A model generated the notes under the pieces. The model searched no databases and was not told the DNA's origin. It saw only the letters and a list, made by a program, of their open reading frames with translations. 64,000 nucleotides of DNA from Streptomyces genisteinicus (GTDB lineage Bacteria > Actinomycetota > Actinomycetes > Streptomycetales > Streptomycetaceae), in the NCBI RefSeq assembly GCF_014489615.1, contig NZ_CP060825.1, positions 3,982,501 to 4,046,500 on the forward strand, written 5' to 3'. Every line of letters starts with the position of its first letter. Positions within the stretch are counted from its first letter, which is position 1. This document shows positions 1 through 7,603 of the stretch, in pieces. The position numbers and the translations under genes were made by a program.

Positions 1-2
1 GG

Positions 3-290
3 GTCTTCCCCGGCCACTACCCGGGCTTCCCGATCTTCCCGGGCGTCTGCGTGGTCGAGCACGTGCACCTCAGCGCGCTGGCCGCGCCGCCGGAGCCGGG
101 CCTCGTGCTCCGTCTGGCGGCCATCGAGTCGACGCGGTTCCTGAGCCCCGTGTTCCCCGGCGACGAACTCGACATCGAGCTGACCTGGGAGCGCAGGGAG
201 GAGGGCTGGCGCTGCAAGGGCGTCGCCCGCACCGGCCGCGGCCGGGCGGCGGCCGTCCGGCTGCGCTTCACGGAGAGGAGCGAGGGGTGA
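3..290 (+). CDS. FabZ-like 3-hydroxyacyl-ACP dehydratase (5' truncated by window)
   Basis: Only the last 95 residues are visible; the reading frame is open from base 3 and the true start lies upstream. The segment GHYPGFPIFPGV followed by VVEH matches the FabA/FabZ hot-dog active-site loop and helix (GHFPxxPxxPGV...E), so both the catalytic His and the Glu are present. Such enzymes remove water from 3-hydroxyacyl-ACP. It overlaps the next gene in a GTGA junction, so the two hot-dog proteins are probably made together, perhaps as a heterodimer. Family is clear; the dedicated pathway is inferred from neighbours. Confidence 0.8.
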   Translation, partial: VFPGHYPGFPIFPGVCVVEHVHLSALAAPPEPGLVLRLAAIESTRFLSPVFPGDELDIELTWERREEGWRCKGVARTGRGRAAAVRLRFTERSEG

Positions 291-793
291 TCGGGATCGA
301 CGGGATCAAACGGATACTGCCCCACCGCTACCCGATGCTGCTGGTCGACCGCGTGGACGAGCTCACTCCGGCGGAGGGGCTCGTCGCCCGGAAGGCGGTC
401 ACCGCCAACGAACCCTGGTACCAGGACGTCCCGGCCGGCGCGGACGCGGAGCAGCACGCCTTTCCGCCGGTGCTGCTCGTCGAGTCCTGGTGCCAGGCGG
501 CAGGTGTGCTGGCCGCCTGGGACGAGCCGAACCCGGACGTGCTCGCGGGCCGGGTGATGCTCTTCGGCGGCATCGCGGATGTGGAGTTCGGGCGGCCGGT
601 GCTGCCCGGCGACGTGGTCGAGCACCGCGTCCGCCTGGTCAGGGCACTCAGCGACACGGTGATCTTCGAGGGCGAGGCGCTGGTGGACGGCGAGGCGGTG
701 ATGCGGGTCGGCCGGGTGGTCATGGCGCTGCGCCCCGCCGAGGAGCTCACCGGCGCCGCGCCCGCGGCGCCCGCTGTCGACGCGACGACGTGA
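287..793 (+). CDS. FabZ-like hot-dog dehydratase, second subunit, atypical active site
   Basis: A 168-residue hot-dog protein. Residues 11-23 (LPHRYPMLLVDRV) match the FabZ N-terminal motif and residues LLVES followed by WCQAAGVLA match the central helix, with the Glu kept. The loop that normally carries GHFPxxPxxPG is altered: it reads EQHAFPPV, so the His is displaced or the loop is shortened by about five residues. Start GTG overlaps the stop of the previous gene (GTGA). It may be a non-catalytic or half-active partner of the upstream dehydratase. Family assignment is firm; activity is uncertain. Confidence 0.8.
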   Translation: MIGIDGIKRILPHRYPMLLVDRVDELTPAEGLVARKAVTANEPWYQDVPAGADAEQHAFPPVLLVESWCQAAGVLAAWDEPNPDVLAGRVMLFGGIADVEFGRPVLPGDVVEHRVRLVRALSDTVIFEGEALVDGEAVMRVGRVVMALRPAEELTGAAPAAPAVDATT

Positions 794-807
794 GGAACGG
801 ATTTTCG

Positions 808-1548
808 ATGTCGGAGACAACACGCAAGACGGCCCTCGTCACCGGGGGTTCCCGGGGCATCGGCCGGGCCACCGTGCTGCGCCTCGCGCGGGACGGCCAC
901 GACGTGGCGTTCTGCTACCGGTCGCGGCCGGACCTGGCGCAGGAGCTGGAGAAGGAGGTGTCCGAACTCGGCGTCCGGGTCTGGAGCAGCCGGACCGACG
1001 TCACCTCGGGCGACGCGGTGCGCGAGCTCGTCGCCTCCGCCGAGGACCGGCTGGGCGGGATCGACGTCGTCGTGACCTCCGCCGGCATCGTCCGCGACCA
1101 GCCCCTGCTGCTCATGGCGGACGAGGACTGGCACCAGGTCCTCGACACCAACCTCGACGGCACCTACCACGTGTGCCGCTCGGTGATCTTCGAGATGATG
1201 AAGCGCAAGTCCGGCTGCATCGTGAACATCTCCTCGATCGCCGGTGTCCACGGCAACCCGACGCAGAGCAACTACTCCGCGTCCAAGGCCGGCATCATCG
1301 GCTTCACCAAGGCGCTGGCGAAGGAAGTGGGCCAGTACGGCATCCGCGCCAACGTCGTGGCCCCCGGCTTCATCGAGACCGACATGACGGCCGGGCTCTC
1401 CGACAAGGTGCGGGAGCAGGCCGTGCGGAGTGTCCCGCTCCGCCGCCTCGGACGGCCGGAGGAGGTCGCGGACCTGGTGTCGTTCCTGGTCGGCGCGGAG
1501 TACGTGACCGGGTCCGTGTTCCAGGTCGACGGAGGTCTCGTTGTCTGA
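808..1548 (+). CDS. FabG-type 3-oxoacyl-ACP reductase (ketoreductase)
   Basis: A 246-residue classical short-chain dehydrogenase that would reduce a 3-oxoacyl-ACP with NADPH. Visible motifs are the nucleotide-binding TGGSRGIG (residues 12-19), catalytic Ser near 143 (NISS), Tyr156 and Lys160 in YSASK, and the C-terminal VTGSVFQVDGG. ATG at 808 is preceded by a gagga ribosome site. It sits between paired dehydratases and an isomerase, so it is probably the dedicated ketoreductase of a type II polyketide or unsaturated fatty-acyl pathway rather than the housekeeping FabG. Confidence 0.88.
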   Translation: MSETTRKTALVTGGSRGIGRATVLRLARDGHDVAFCYRSRPDLAQELEKEVSELGVRVWSSRTDVTSGDAVRELVASAEDRLGGIDVVVTSAGIVRDQPLLLMADEDWHQVLDTNLDGTYHVCRSVIFEMMKRKSGCIVNISSIAGVHGNPTQSNYSASKAGIIGFTKALAKEVGQYGIRANVVAPGFIETDMTAGLSDKVREQAVRSVPLRRLGRPEEVADLVSFLVGAEYVTGSVFQVDGGLVV

Positions 1549-2281
1549 GCGCACCGGGGCGGAGCGCGGACGTTCCTCCGCGCCGCCCCGGTTCTACTTC
1601 TCCCTGCGCAGCCCGTACTCCTGGCTCGCCTACCGCGATCTCATCGACGGGTACCCGGGGCTCGCCGACCGGCTGGAGTGGCGTCCGTTCTTCGAACCGG
1701 ACGAGCGCAGCGCCAAGGCCCTGGCCCAGGCGGGCGGCAGCTTCAGCTATGTGGCCATGTCACGGGCGAAGCACCTGTACATCCTCCAGGACGTCCGCCG
1801 GCTGACGCGGGAGCGCGGCCTGCGGATGACCTGGCCGGTCGACCGCGACCCCGTCTGGGAGGTGCCGCACCTGGCGTACCTGGCGGCCGCCGACGAGGGC
1901 CGGGGGCGGGAGTTCGTCGACCGCGCCCACCGGGCCCGCTGGCAGGAGGGGCGGGACATCTGCGACCGCGCCGTCATCGGCGAACTGGCCCGTGAACTGG
2001 ACCTGGACGCCGCCCGTCTGGCCTCCGCGGCGGACGATCCCGAACTCCGCGCCCGGGGCGTGGAAGCGCTGCTCGCGGTGGACCGGGACGGGGTCTTCGG
2101 GGTGCCGTTCTTCGTCGACCGCTACGACAAGTTCTGGGGGACGGACCGGCTCGCCGCCTTCGCCGACGCGGTGGCGGCCCGGACGGCCAGGGCCGGGACG
2201 CGGTCCGAGCGGACCGCCGCCCCGCTCACCGGGCAGGCCCCGCCGGGAGGCGACGGCGGCCATGCCGGGGGCTGTGGATAA
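1541..2281 (+). CDS. DsbA-fold isomerase (2-hydroxychromene-2-carboxylate isomerase family)
   Basis: A 246-residue thioredoxin-fold protein of the kappa-GST/HCCA isomerase type. The N-terminal FYFSLRSPYSWLA has the family's Ser where DsbA oxidoreductases have the CxxC, and the C-terminal FGVPFFV and KFWGTDRL are typical of the family. The best start is TTG at 1541, overlapping the ketoreductase stop by 8 bases, with ggagg at 1531-1535. Related isomerases occur in clusters that make cinnamoyl-type acyl chains, where a cis double bond is needed; a double-bond isomerase role here is inference. The last 35 residues are Gly/Ala-rich and probably disordered. Confidence 0.75.
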   Translation: MSERTGAERGRSSAPPRFYFSLRSPYSWLAYRDLIDGYPGLADRLEWRPFFEPDERSAKALAQAGGSFSYVAMSRAKHLYILQDVRRLTRERGLRMTWPVDRDPVWEVPHLAYLAAADEGRGREFVDRAHRARWQEGRDICDRAVIGELARELDLDAARLASAADDPELRARGVEALLAVDRDGVFGVPFFVDRYDKFWGTDRLAAFADAVAARTARAGTRSERTAAPLTGQAPPGGDGGHAGGCG

Positions 2282-2355
2282 CCACCGGCCGCCGGGACGC
2301 CGCTGTGCATAATGAGGCCCGGCGGGGCCGGACCGTCAACGGGGAGGGAACACAC

Positions 2356-3339
2356 ATGGACCGAACTCGGAGCGACTTAGCGGCCGGTGGCGGCGGGACG
2401 CCGGAGCCGGCGCCCGCCCGGCGCCGGCCCGGCCCGGCGGCCAGGGCGCTCGCCGTGCTGGCCGTGCCGGTGGTGCCGCTGTACGCCACGGTGCTGTCGT
2501 ACCTCGTCTACCACCCGCCGCGGCGTCCGCACCACCGCAGTCCCGAGGAGTTCGGCCTCCCCAGCAGCGAGGTGTGGGTGCCGCTGGACGACAAGCCCGC
2601 CGGCAAGGGGCGGAGCCTGCACGTCTGGCTCTGCCCCGGCAGCACCGACCGGGTCGTGGTGATCGGCCACGGCATCGGTCTGAGCAAGTCGGCGAGCCTG
2701 GCCCAGGCCGGGTTCCTGCACGAGGCCGGCTACACGGTCGCCCTCTTCGACCACCGCAACCACGGCCGCAGTGCCACGGACCGGGCCTTCTGGGGCCTGA
2801 GCGCCCGGCACACGGACGACGTCGCCGCGGTCGTCGGGTATCTCCGCCGCGAGGCCGGGTACGCCGGCGCGAGGATCGCCGTCTTCGGCTTCTCGTTCTC
2901 CACGTTCCCGTCCCTGTACCTGCTGCGGCGGCCGGAGTGCGGGGTGGACGCGATCGTCTGCGACAGCGGGCCCGCCCTCGAACTGCCGCCCCTGTTCCGC
3001 AACTTCATCCTGGTGAAGGGCATCCCGGTACCGGCTCCGCTGCGCACCGAGCCGTCGCTGGGCGTGCTGAGCCGGGTGTTCGGGGCGGTCGGCACGGCGA
3101 TGCTCCAGGCCGAGTGGCCGCCGCCCGCCGAGGGGGCGTACCTGCGCACCCCCGTGCTGATGCTGGCCGGGGACGGCGACAGCGTGATCCCGCTGGACGG
3201 CGTGCGGGCCCTCGCCGGGCTCTACCCCGGGGCGGAGGTGCGGGTGCTGCCGGACACCGAGCACCTGCAGGGCATGAAGACGGCGCCGGACGAGTACCGC
3301 GCGGCCGTACTGGACTTCCTCAAGCGGACGCTGGGGTGA
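2356..3339 (+). CDS. membrane-anchored alpha/beta hydrolase
   Basis: A 327-residue protein with one hydrophobic N-terminal segment (about residues 28-50) and an alpha/beta hydrolase domain. The oxyanion strand IGHGIGLSKSASL, the DHRNHGRS turn, the nucleophile elbow GFSFS (last Gly of the usual GxSxG replaced by Ser), Asp in AGDGDSVIP and His in DTEHLQ give a plausible Ser-Asp-His triad. ATG at 2356 follows ggggaggg at 2341-2348. Possible ester- or thioester-cleaving role at the membrane; substrate unknown. It overlaps the next gene by GTGA. Confidence 0.75.
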   Translation: MDRTRSDLAAGGGGTPEPAPARRRPGPAARALAVLAVPVVPLYATVLSYLVYHPPRRPHHRSPEEFGLPSSEVWVPLDDKPAGKGRSLHVWLCPGSTDRVVVIGHGIGLSKSASLAQAGFLHEAGYTVALFDHRNHGRSATDRAFWGLSARHTDDVAAVVGYLRREAGYAGARIAVFGFSFSTFPSLYLLRRPECGVDAIVCDSGPALELPPLFRNFILVKGIPVPAPLRTEPSLGVLSRVFGAVGTAMLQAEWPPPAEGAYLRTPVLMLAGDGDSVIPLDGVRALAGLYPGAEVRVLPDTEHLQGMKTAPDEYRAAVLDFLKRTLG

Positions 3340-3881
3340 CGGGCGCGGTGACCGGACCGAGGGTCTGGGGGGCCCGCCCCGGCGAGCTGACGGAGGAGTA
3401 CCCGTGCGACGCCCTGCTGCCGGGGCCGTCCGAGGAGTGGTTCCGGGCGGTGACCGTGCGCGCCGACCGCGGCACCGTCTTCCGCTGGCTGTGCCAGTTG
3501 AAGGTCGCGCCCTACAGCTACGACAGCCTGGACAACTTCGGCCGGCGCAGCCCCCGGACACTGACCCCGGGCGCGGACGTGCTGGAGCACGGCCAGCGGG
3601 TCATGACGATCTTCGGGCTGACCGGCTTCGAGCGGGACCGGCATCTGACGATGCTGCTCGACAGAGGGTGGGCCCGCCGCGCCTTCGGCGATTTCGCCAT
3701 CAGCTACACGGTGCGTGACGACGGGCCCGGCGTCACCCGTCTCGTCGTCAAGATGAGAGTGGCGCGGCGCGCCGGTCTCCTCGGAGCGGTGCACATCCGC
3801 GCCATGGCCTGGGGCGATCTGCTGATGATGCGGCGCCAGCTGCACGTCCTCGGCCGCCTCGCGGAGCGGACTGGCAGGTAA
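3336..3881 (+). CDS. SRPBCC-family (START-like) protein
   Basis: About 181 residues. The layout VTVRADRGTVFRWLCQL, then PYSYDSLDNFGRRSPR, then GDFAISYTV fits the SRPBCC/polyketide-cyclase-like lipid-binding fold known from streptomycete proteins of this length. Start GTG at 3336 gives a 4-base overlap with the hydrolase; an in-frame GTG at 3348 is the alternative. No catalytic residues can be assigned. Coupling to the hydrolase and the exporter downstream suggests binding or processing of a hydrophobic product, but this is inference. Confidence 0.65.
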   Translation: MTGAVTGPRVWGARPGELTEEYPCDALLPGPSEEWFRAVTVRADRGTVFRWLCQLKVAPYSYDSLDNFGRRSPRTLTPGADVLEHGQRVMTIFGLTGFERDRHLTMLLDRGWARRAFGDFAISYTVRDDGPGVTRLVVKMRVARRAGLLGAVHIRAMAWGDLLMMRRQLHVLGRLAERTGR

Positions 3882-3889
3882 CTGCCAGT
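3870..3889. promoter_or_regulatory. perfect 8-bp inverted repeat across a stop codon
   Basis: ACTGGCAG (3870-3877), spacer GTAA, CTGCCAG T (3882-3889). The dyad overlaps the stop codon of the SRPBCC gene and lies about 145 bases upstream of the exporter start. It lacks a T-run, so an operator for the downstream exporter is as likely as a terminator. Confidence 0.4.
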
Positions 3890-4035
3890 GATCCGGCGTT
3901 CGTTGACCGTCGCTCGACGGCCCCGGGACGATTGATCGCACGCGGTGACGGCCGCGGCGGGCCGTGCGCCGGGAGCGAGGACGACCGAGCCCGGCGGGCC
4001 GGCCCGTGAAGGCCAAGCGGAGGGGTCGAATTCAC

Positions 4036-5613
4036 GTGGTCCAGCAGCTCGCCGGGCAGCGGCCGGAAGAGGAAGCGGCATCCCCTGCCGGGAGGAGCGG
4101 CCTGCGCAGGTGGCTGGCGCTCGTGGTCCTCGTCCTCGCCCAGTTCGCGGTCTGGCTCGACAACACCATTCTGAACGTCGCCCTCAACACCCTGGCCTCG
4201 CCGGACGAGGGCCTCGCGGCCACCACCAACCAGCTCCAGTGGAGCATCAGCTCCTACACCCTGATCTTCGCGGTGATGCTCTTCACCGGCGGTGTGCTGG
4301 GCGACCGCTTCGGCCACCGCAGGGTGCTCCTCACCGGACTGGTGGTCTTCGGGGCCGCCTCCTTCTGGGCCGGCATGTCGTCCGGCGCACCGGAGCTGAT
4401 CACCGCCCGCGGCGCGATGGGGATCGGCAGCGCCCTGATCATGCCGGCCACCCTGTCACTGATCTCGGTGGTCTTCGACCGGCGCGAGCGCGCGATGGCC
4501 ATCGCGATCTGGTCCGGGTGCAGCGGCCTCGCCATCGCCGCCGGCCCGCTGGTCGGCGGAGCGCTCCTGGAGCGCTTCTGGTGGGGCTCGGTCTTCCTGG
4601 TGAACGTGCCGATCGTGGTCGTCGCCCTGGCCGGCGCGGTGATCCTGCTGCCCGCGGCCCGGACCACGGTCAGGACGGCGCTCGACCCGCTGGGGGTGCT
4701 CCTGTCGACGGTCGGCCTCGGGGCCGTCGTCTACGGCATCATTGAGGGCGGCCACCGCAACGACTGGACCGACGCGGCCGTGCTGGGATCGCTCGTCGGC
4801 GGCGTGCTGGTGCTCGCGCTCTTCATCCGGGTCGAACTCCGCGTCGACAGCCCGAGTTTCGACCTGCGGCTCTTCCGCGTCAGCGAGTTCACCGGGGCGA
4901 GCGTCTCGGTGATGCTCACCTTCTTCAGCCTCAGCGGCTCGATGTTCTCCACCTCGTTCTACCTCCAGGGCGTGCGCGGCCAGACCCCGTTCGAGGCGGG
5001 TCTGAACCTGCTCCCCGTGGCCGTCGGCGTGCTGCTCGGCGCGCCGGTGTCGGCCCGGCTGGTGCGCGGGCTGGGGGTCGGGCCGGTCGTCTCGCTCTCC
5101 ATGCTGACGGCCGCGATCACCTTCCTGGCGTATGTGCGGCTCGACCTGGACACCGCGATGGTGTGGTTCTGGCTGCTGATGGTGGTCCAGGGCCTCGCCA
5201 TGGGCGCCGCGGTCGCCCCCACCACGGAGGCGATCATGGCGGTGCTGCCGCAGGAGCGCACCGGCGCGGGGTCGGCGGTCAACAACTCCATGCGCCAGAT
5301 CGGCGGTGTGCTCGGCGTCGCCGTTCTCGGATCGCTGCTGACCAGTGCCTACGGCTCCGACGTGGAGCCGAGCCTGGCGGGCCTGCCCGGACCGGCCGCC
5401 GAGGCGGCCCGCCACTCCGCCGAGGCCACCCGCCAGGTGGCCGCCGAGGCGCAGCTGCCGCAGCTGGTGGACGCGGCGAACGAGAGCTTCCTGTACGCCA
5501 TGCATCTGACCTCGGTGGTCGGCGCGGGCGTCGCGGCGCTCGGGGCCGTCGTCGTCCTGCTCACCTTCCGCCGCCGGGCCGGCAAGGCGGCCGCGCAGGG
5601 CTCCGGGGCCTGA
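4036..5613 (+). CDS. MFS drug exporter, DHA2 (EmrB/QacA) family
   Basis: About 525 residues with 14 predicted membrane segments, the length and layout of DHA2 proton-driven exporters. Motif D1-like FAVWLDNTILNVAL in the first helix, motif A-like GDRFGHRR in the first cytoplasmic loop, and GCSGLAIAAGPLVGGAL (motif C-like) are visible. GTG at 4036 is preferred because gcggagggg lies upstream at about 4017-4024; the frame is open further upstream. As the last gene of the cluster it probably exports the pathway product. Two strong hairpins follow it. Confidence 0.85.
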   Translation: MVQQLAGQRPEEEAASPAGRSGLRRWLALVVLVLAQFAVWLDNTILNVALNTLASPDEGLAATTNQLQWSISSYTLIFAVMLFTGGVLGDRFGHRRVLLTGLVVFGAASFWAGMSSGAPELITARGAMGIGSALIMPATLSLISVVFDRRERAMAIAIWSGCSGLAIAAGPLVGGALLERFWWGSVFLVNVPIVVVALAGAVILLPAARTTVRTALDPLGVLLSTVGLGAVVYGIIEGGHRNDWTDAAVLGSLVGGVLVLALFIRVELRVDSPSFDLRLFRVSEFTGASVSVMLTFFSLSGSMFSTSFYLQGVRGQTPFEAGLNLLPVAVGVLLGAPVSARLVRGLGVGPVVSLSMLTAAITFLAYVRLDLDTAMVWFWLLMVVQGLAMGAAVAPTTEAIMAVLPQERTGAGSAVNNSMRQIGGVLGVAVLGSLLTSAYGSDVEPSLAGLPGPAAEAARHSAEATRQVAAEAQLPQLVDAANESFLYAMHLTSVVGAGVAALGAVVVLLTFRRRAGKAAAQGSGA

Positions 5614-5617
5614 CCCG

Positions 5618-5696
5618 GCCGGCCGCGCGGCTGCGCGGCCGGCACCTTCCGAACGGTCCCCGGGGCGGGACGGCGTCACGCCGTCCCGCCCCGGGG
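5618..5696 (+). terminator. tandem hairpins after the exporter
   Basis: First hairpin: GCCGGCCGCGC (5618-5628), 4-base loop, complementary arm 5633-5643. Second: a 19-bp arm at 5658-5676 and its exact complement at 5678-5696 around a single central base. Very stable; no U-tract, as is common in Streptomyces. Confidence 0.75.
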
Positions 5697-5725
5697 GCCT
5701 GGCATGCGGGCCGGGCGCGCCGCAC

Positions 5726-6025
5726 GGTGCGTGGTGCGTGGTGCCGTACGGGCACCCGGTGGCGCCGTGTGGTGCCACGTGGTGTCGTGCGGCGCCATCC
5801 GGTGCCCACGCGGTGCCATGCGGTGCCATGCGGTGCCATGCGGTGCCATGCGGTGCCATGCGGTGCCATGTGGTGCCACTCGGCGGCCTGCTGGTGGGAG
5901 AGGGGGTGGCGGCGCCAACCTGGCGCCGTCTGCTCCGACGGTGTTTCCGCAGGTGGAGACGGTGGGGTGATGCGCGTTGCCTGGCGTGGCGCCAACAGGG
6001 TTGCGCGTGGTGCCATTCTGGTGCC
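5726..6025. repeat. 10-bp tandem repeat array (GGYGCC cores) upstream of an RHH gene
   Basis: Six perfect copies of CGGTGCCATG run from 5811 to 5870. Including degenerate copies, GGYGYC cores start at 5761, 5771, 5781, 5791, 5801, 5812, 5822, 5832, 5842, 5852, 5862 and 5872: twelve sites about one helical turn apart. Looser GGTGC cores at 5726, 5733 and 5740 precede them. Isolated GGCGCC or GGTGCC sites follow at 5911, 5922, 5988, 6009 and 6020, the last pair abutting the RHH start codon. The frames that read through this array on both strands encode only repeated peptides and are not genes. Likely a cooperative binding region for the RHH protein encoded next. Confidence 0.85.
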
Positions 6026-6036
6026 ATGATGACGTC

Positions 6037-6558
6037 ATGGACCTCACCCCCTATGTCGACACCCTCCGCCGCGAACTCGCGGTGGCCGCCGAGGCCGGCG
6101 GCGAGGAGGCCCGCGAGCTGGCCGACAGGCTCACCGCTCCACTGGAGTCGGCGACGCGTCTGACCATGCTCAACGTGCTCTCCGCCGCCATGGACGAGAT
6201 CACCCGCGAGCTCGCTCCCGGATCGGTCGACGTGCGCCTGCGGGGGCTCGACCCCGACTTCGTCGTGACCCCGCCGCCCGTCGAGGGCCCCGCCGCCCCG
6301 GTGGAGCCGGCCCCCGCCGCGGAGCCGGTGAGGACCGGGGCGCCGGCGGACGGGGACGAGGGCGCCACCGCCCGCGTCAATCTGCGGCTGCCCGCCCACC
6401 TGAAGGCCCGGGCCGAGGAGGCCGCGAGCCGTGAGGGTCTCTCGGTCAACGCCTGGCTGGTGCGTGCCGTGTCGGCCGCGGTCGACGGCGGCGCCCGCCC
6501 GCCCGCCCCGGAGCGGACCCGGTCCGTCGGGCAGGGCTTCACCGGCTGGGTGCGCTGA
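6037..6558 (+). CDS. ribbon-helix-helix DNA-binding protein (HicB/Arc-type antitoxin annotation)
   Basis: A 173-residue protein: an N-terminal helical part (MDLTPYVDTLRRELAVAA), a Pro/Ala-rich linker, and a C-terminal RHH domain around residues 110-150 (ARVNLRLPAHLKARAEEAA, then GLSVNAWLVRAV), the strand-helix-helix of Arc/CopG/HicB proteins. ATG at 6037 lies inside the palindrome ATGACGTCAT and has no clear ribosome site, so the transcript may be leaderless. No HicA toxin is adjacent. With DUF4097 and an ABC exporter following, this is probably a transcriptional regulator of the locus rather than an antitoxin. Repeated cores upstream are its likely operators. Confidence 0.8.
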   Translation: MDLTPYVDTLRRELAVAAEAGGEEARELADRLTAPLESATRLTMLNVLSAAMDEITRELAPGSVDVRLRGLDPDFVVTPPPVEGPAAPVEPAPAAEPVRTGAPADGDEGATARVNLRLPAHLKARAEEAASREGLSVNAWLVRAVSAAVDGGARPPAPERTRSVGQGFTGWVR

Positions 6559-6646
6559 CCGCGCCCACGTCACCACCGCACAGTTCCACCCACCATCACG
6601 TCCCACCAGCGGGGACGAACCGACGAGCCATGAGGACGGGACAGCC

Positions 6647-7492
6647 ATGCCTTCTTTCGACACCCCCGCACCGATCTCGGTCACCGCGCACGTGGAGGCC
6701 GGCTCCATCGGCTTCGCCGCGGGCGACCGCCTCGACACGGTCGTCGAGGTCCGGCCCCGCGACCCGAAGAAGGACCAGGACGTGCGGGCCGCGGAACAGA
6801 CCGAGGTCACCTGCGCGGGCGGCGTCCTGACGGTCCGGACCCCCAAGCAGCGCTACCTCGTCGGGCGCACCGGCACGGTCGACGTGTCGGTCGAGCTGCC
6901 CGCGGGGTCGGACGTCGCCGTGACCGGGGCCTGGGCGCAGGTGCTCGGTGAGGGGCGGCTCGGCGAGGTCAGGGTGAAGACCTCGTCCGGCGACGTCCGG
7001 CTCGACGCGACCGGCCCGCTCCATCTGACCGCCTCGCACGGGTCGATCGCCGTCGACCGGGTCGAGGGCACGGCCGAGATCACCACCAGCTCGGGCAGTC
7101 TGCGCGTCGGCATGCTCGACGGGCCCGCTGTCCTGAAGAACTCGCACGGCACGACGACCGTCGGCGTCGCCACCGGTGACCTGCGGGTGCGCGGGTCCAA
7201 CGGTGACATCGACATCGCGCGGGCCGAGGCGTCGGTCAACGCCACCACCGCCCACGGCGCCCTGAGGGTCGCCGAGGTGTCGGGCGGGACGGTGCAGCTG
7301 GAGACCGCCTTCGGCGCCATCGACATCGGCGTCCGCGAGGGCGTCGCCGCCTGGCTGGACGTCAGCTCCGGGCGCGGTCAGGTGCGCAACTCCCTCACCG
7401 CCTCAAAGACTCCCGGGGAGGCCGAGGACACCGTGCAGGTCCGCGCCCGGACCCGCTTCGGCAACATCGACGTCCGCCGCGCCCGGGTCTGA
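6647..7492 (+). CDS. DUF4097 beta-repeat protein
   Basis: A 281-residue protein built of short repeated strands such as VKTSSGDVRLDATG, ITTSSGSLRVG, VRGSNGDIDIARA and LETAFGAIDIGV, the pattern of DUF4097 (adhesin-like beta-helix) proteins. No signal peptide or membrane segment is seen, so it is probably cytoplasmic. ATG at 6647 has an upstream gagg. It starts 88 bases after the RHH gene and is followed by a DrrAB-like exporter; these four genes commonly travel together in Streptomyces. Molecular role unknown. Confidence 0.8.
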   Translation: MPSFDTPAPISVTAHVEAGSIGFAAGDRLDTVVEVRPRDPKKDQDVRAAEQTEVTCAGGVLTVRTPKQRYLVGRTGTVDVSVELPAGSDVAVTGAWAQVLGEGRLGEVRVKTSSGDVRLDATGPLHLTASHGSIAVDRVEGTAEITTSSGSLRVGMLDGPAVLKNSHGTTTVGVATGDLRVRGSNGDIDIARAEASVNATTAHGALRVAEVSGGTVQLETAFGAIDIGVREGVAAWLDVSSGRGQVRNSLTASKTPGEAEDTVQVRARTRFGNIDVRRARV

Positions 7493-7603
7493 CCGCCCGG
7501 GCCGCCACCGGCCGCCGTATCCGGCGCGGGCCGGGCCCGATCCGGCCGGCCCGCCCCGTCACCCGCTCGTCCCCGCCGCTCCATCCTCGAAAGGGAGGAC
7601 CCC

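Noticed and set aside
5811..5880. CRISPR array
   Set aside because: Repeats are 10 bp and contiguous, with no spacers and no cas genes.
6029..6038. TGACGTCA palindrome at the RHH start and again at 37970-37977
   Set aside because: Only 8 bp, and two occurrences in 64 kb with unrelated neighbours can be chance.
5561..6163. Several open frames on both strands with repeating peptides such as AVPCGAMRCH
   Set aside because: They arise from the 10-bp tandem repeat, which lacks stops in most frames; none has a ribosome site or family resemblance.
6037..6558. HicAB toxin-antitoxin module
   Set aside because: No HicA-like or other toxin gene lies next to the RHH gene; neighbours are DUF4097 and an exporter.
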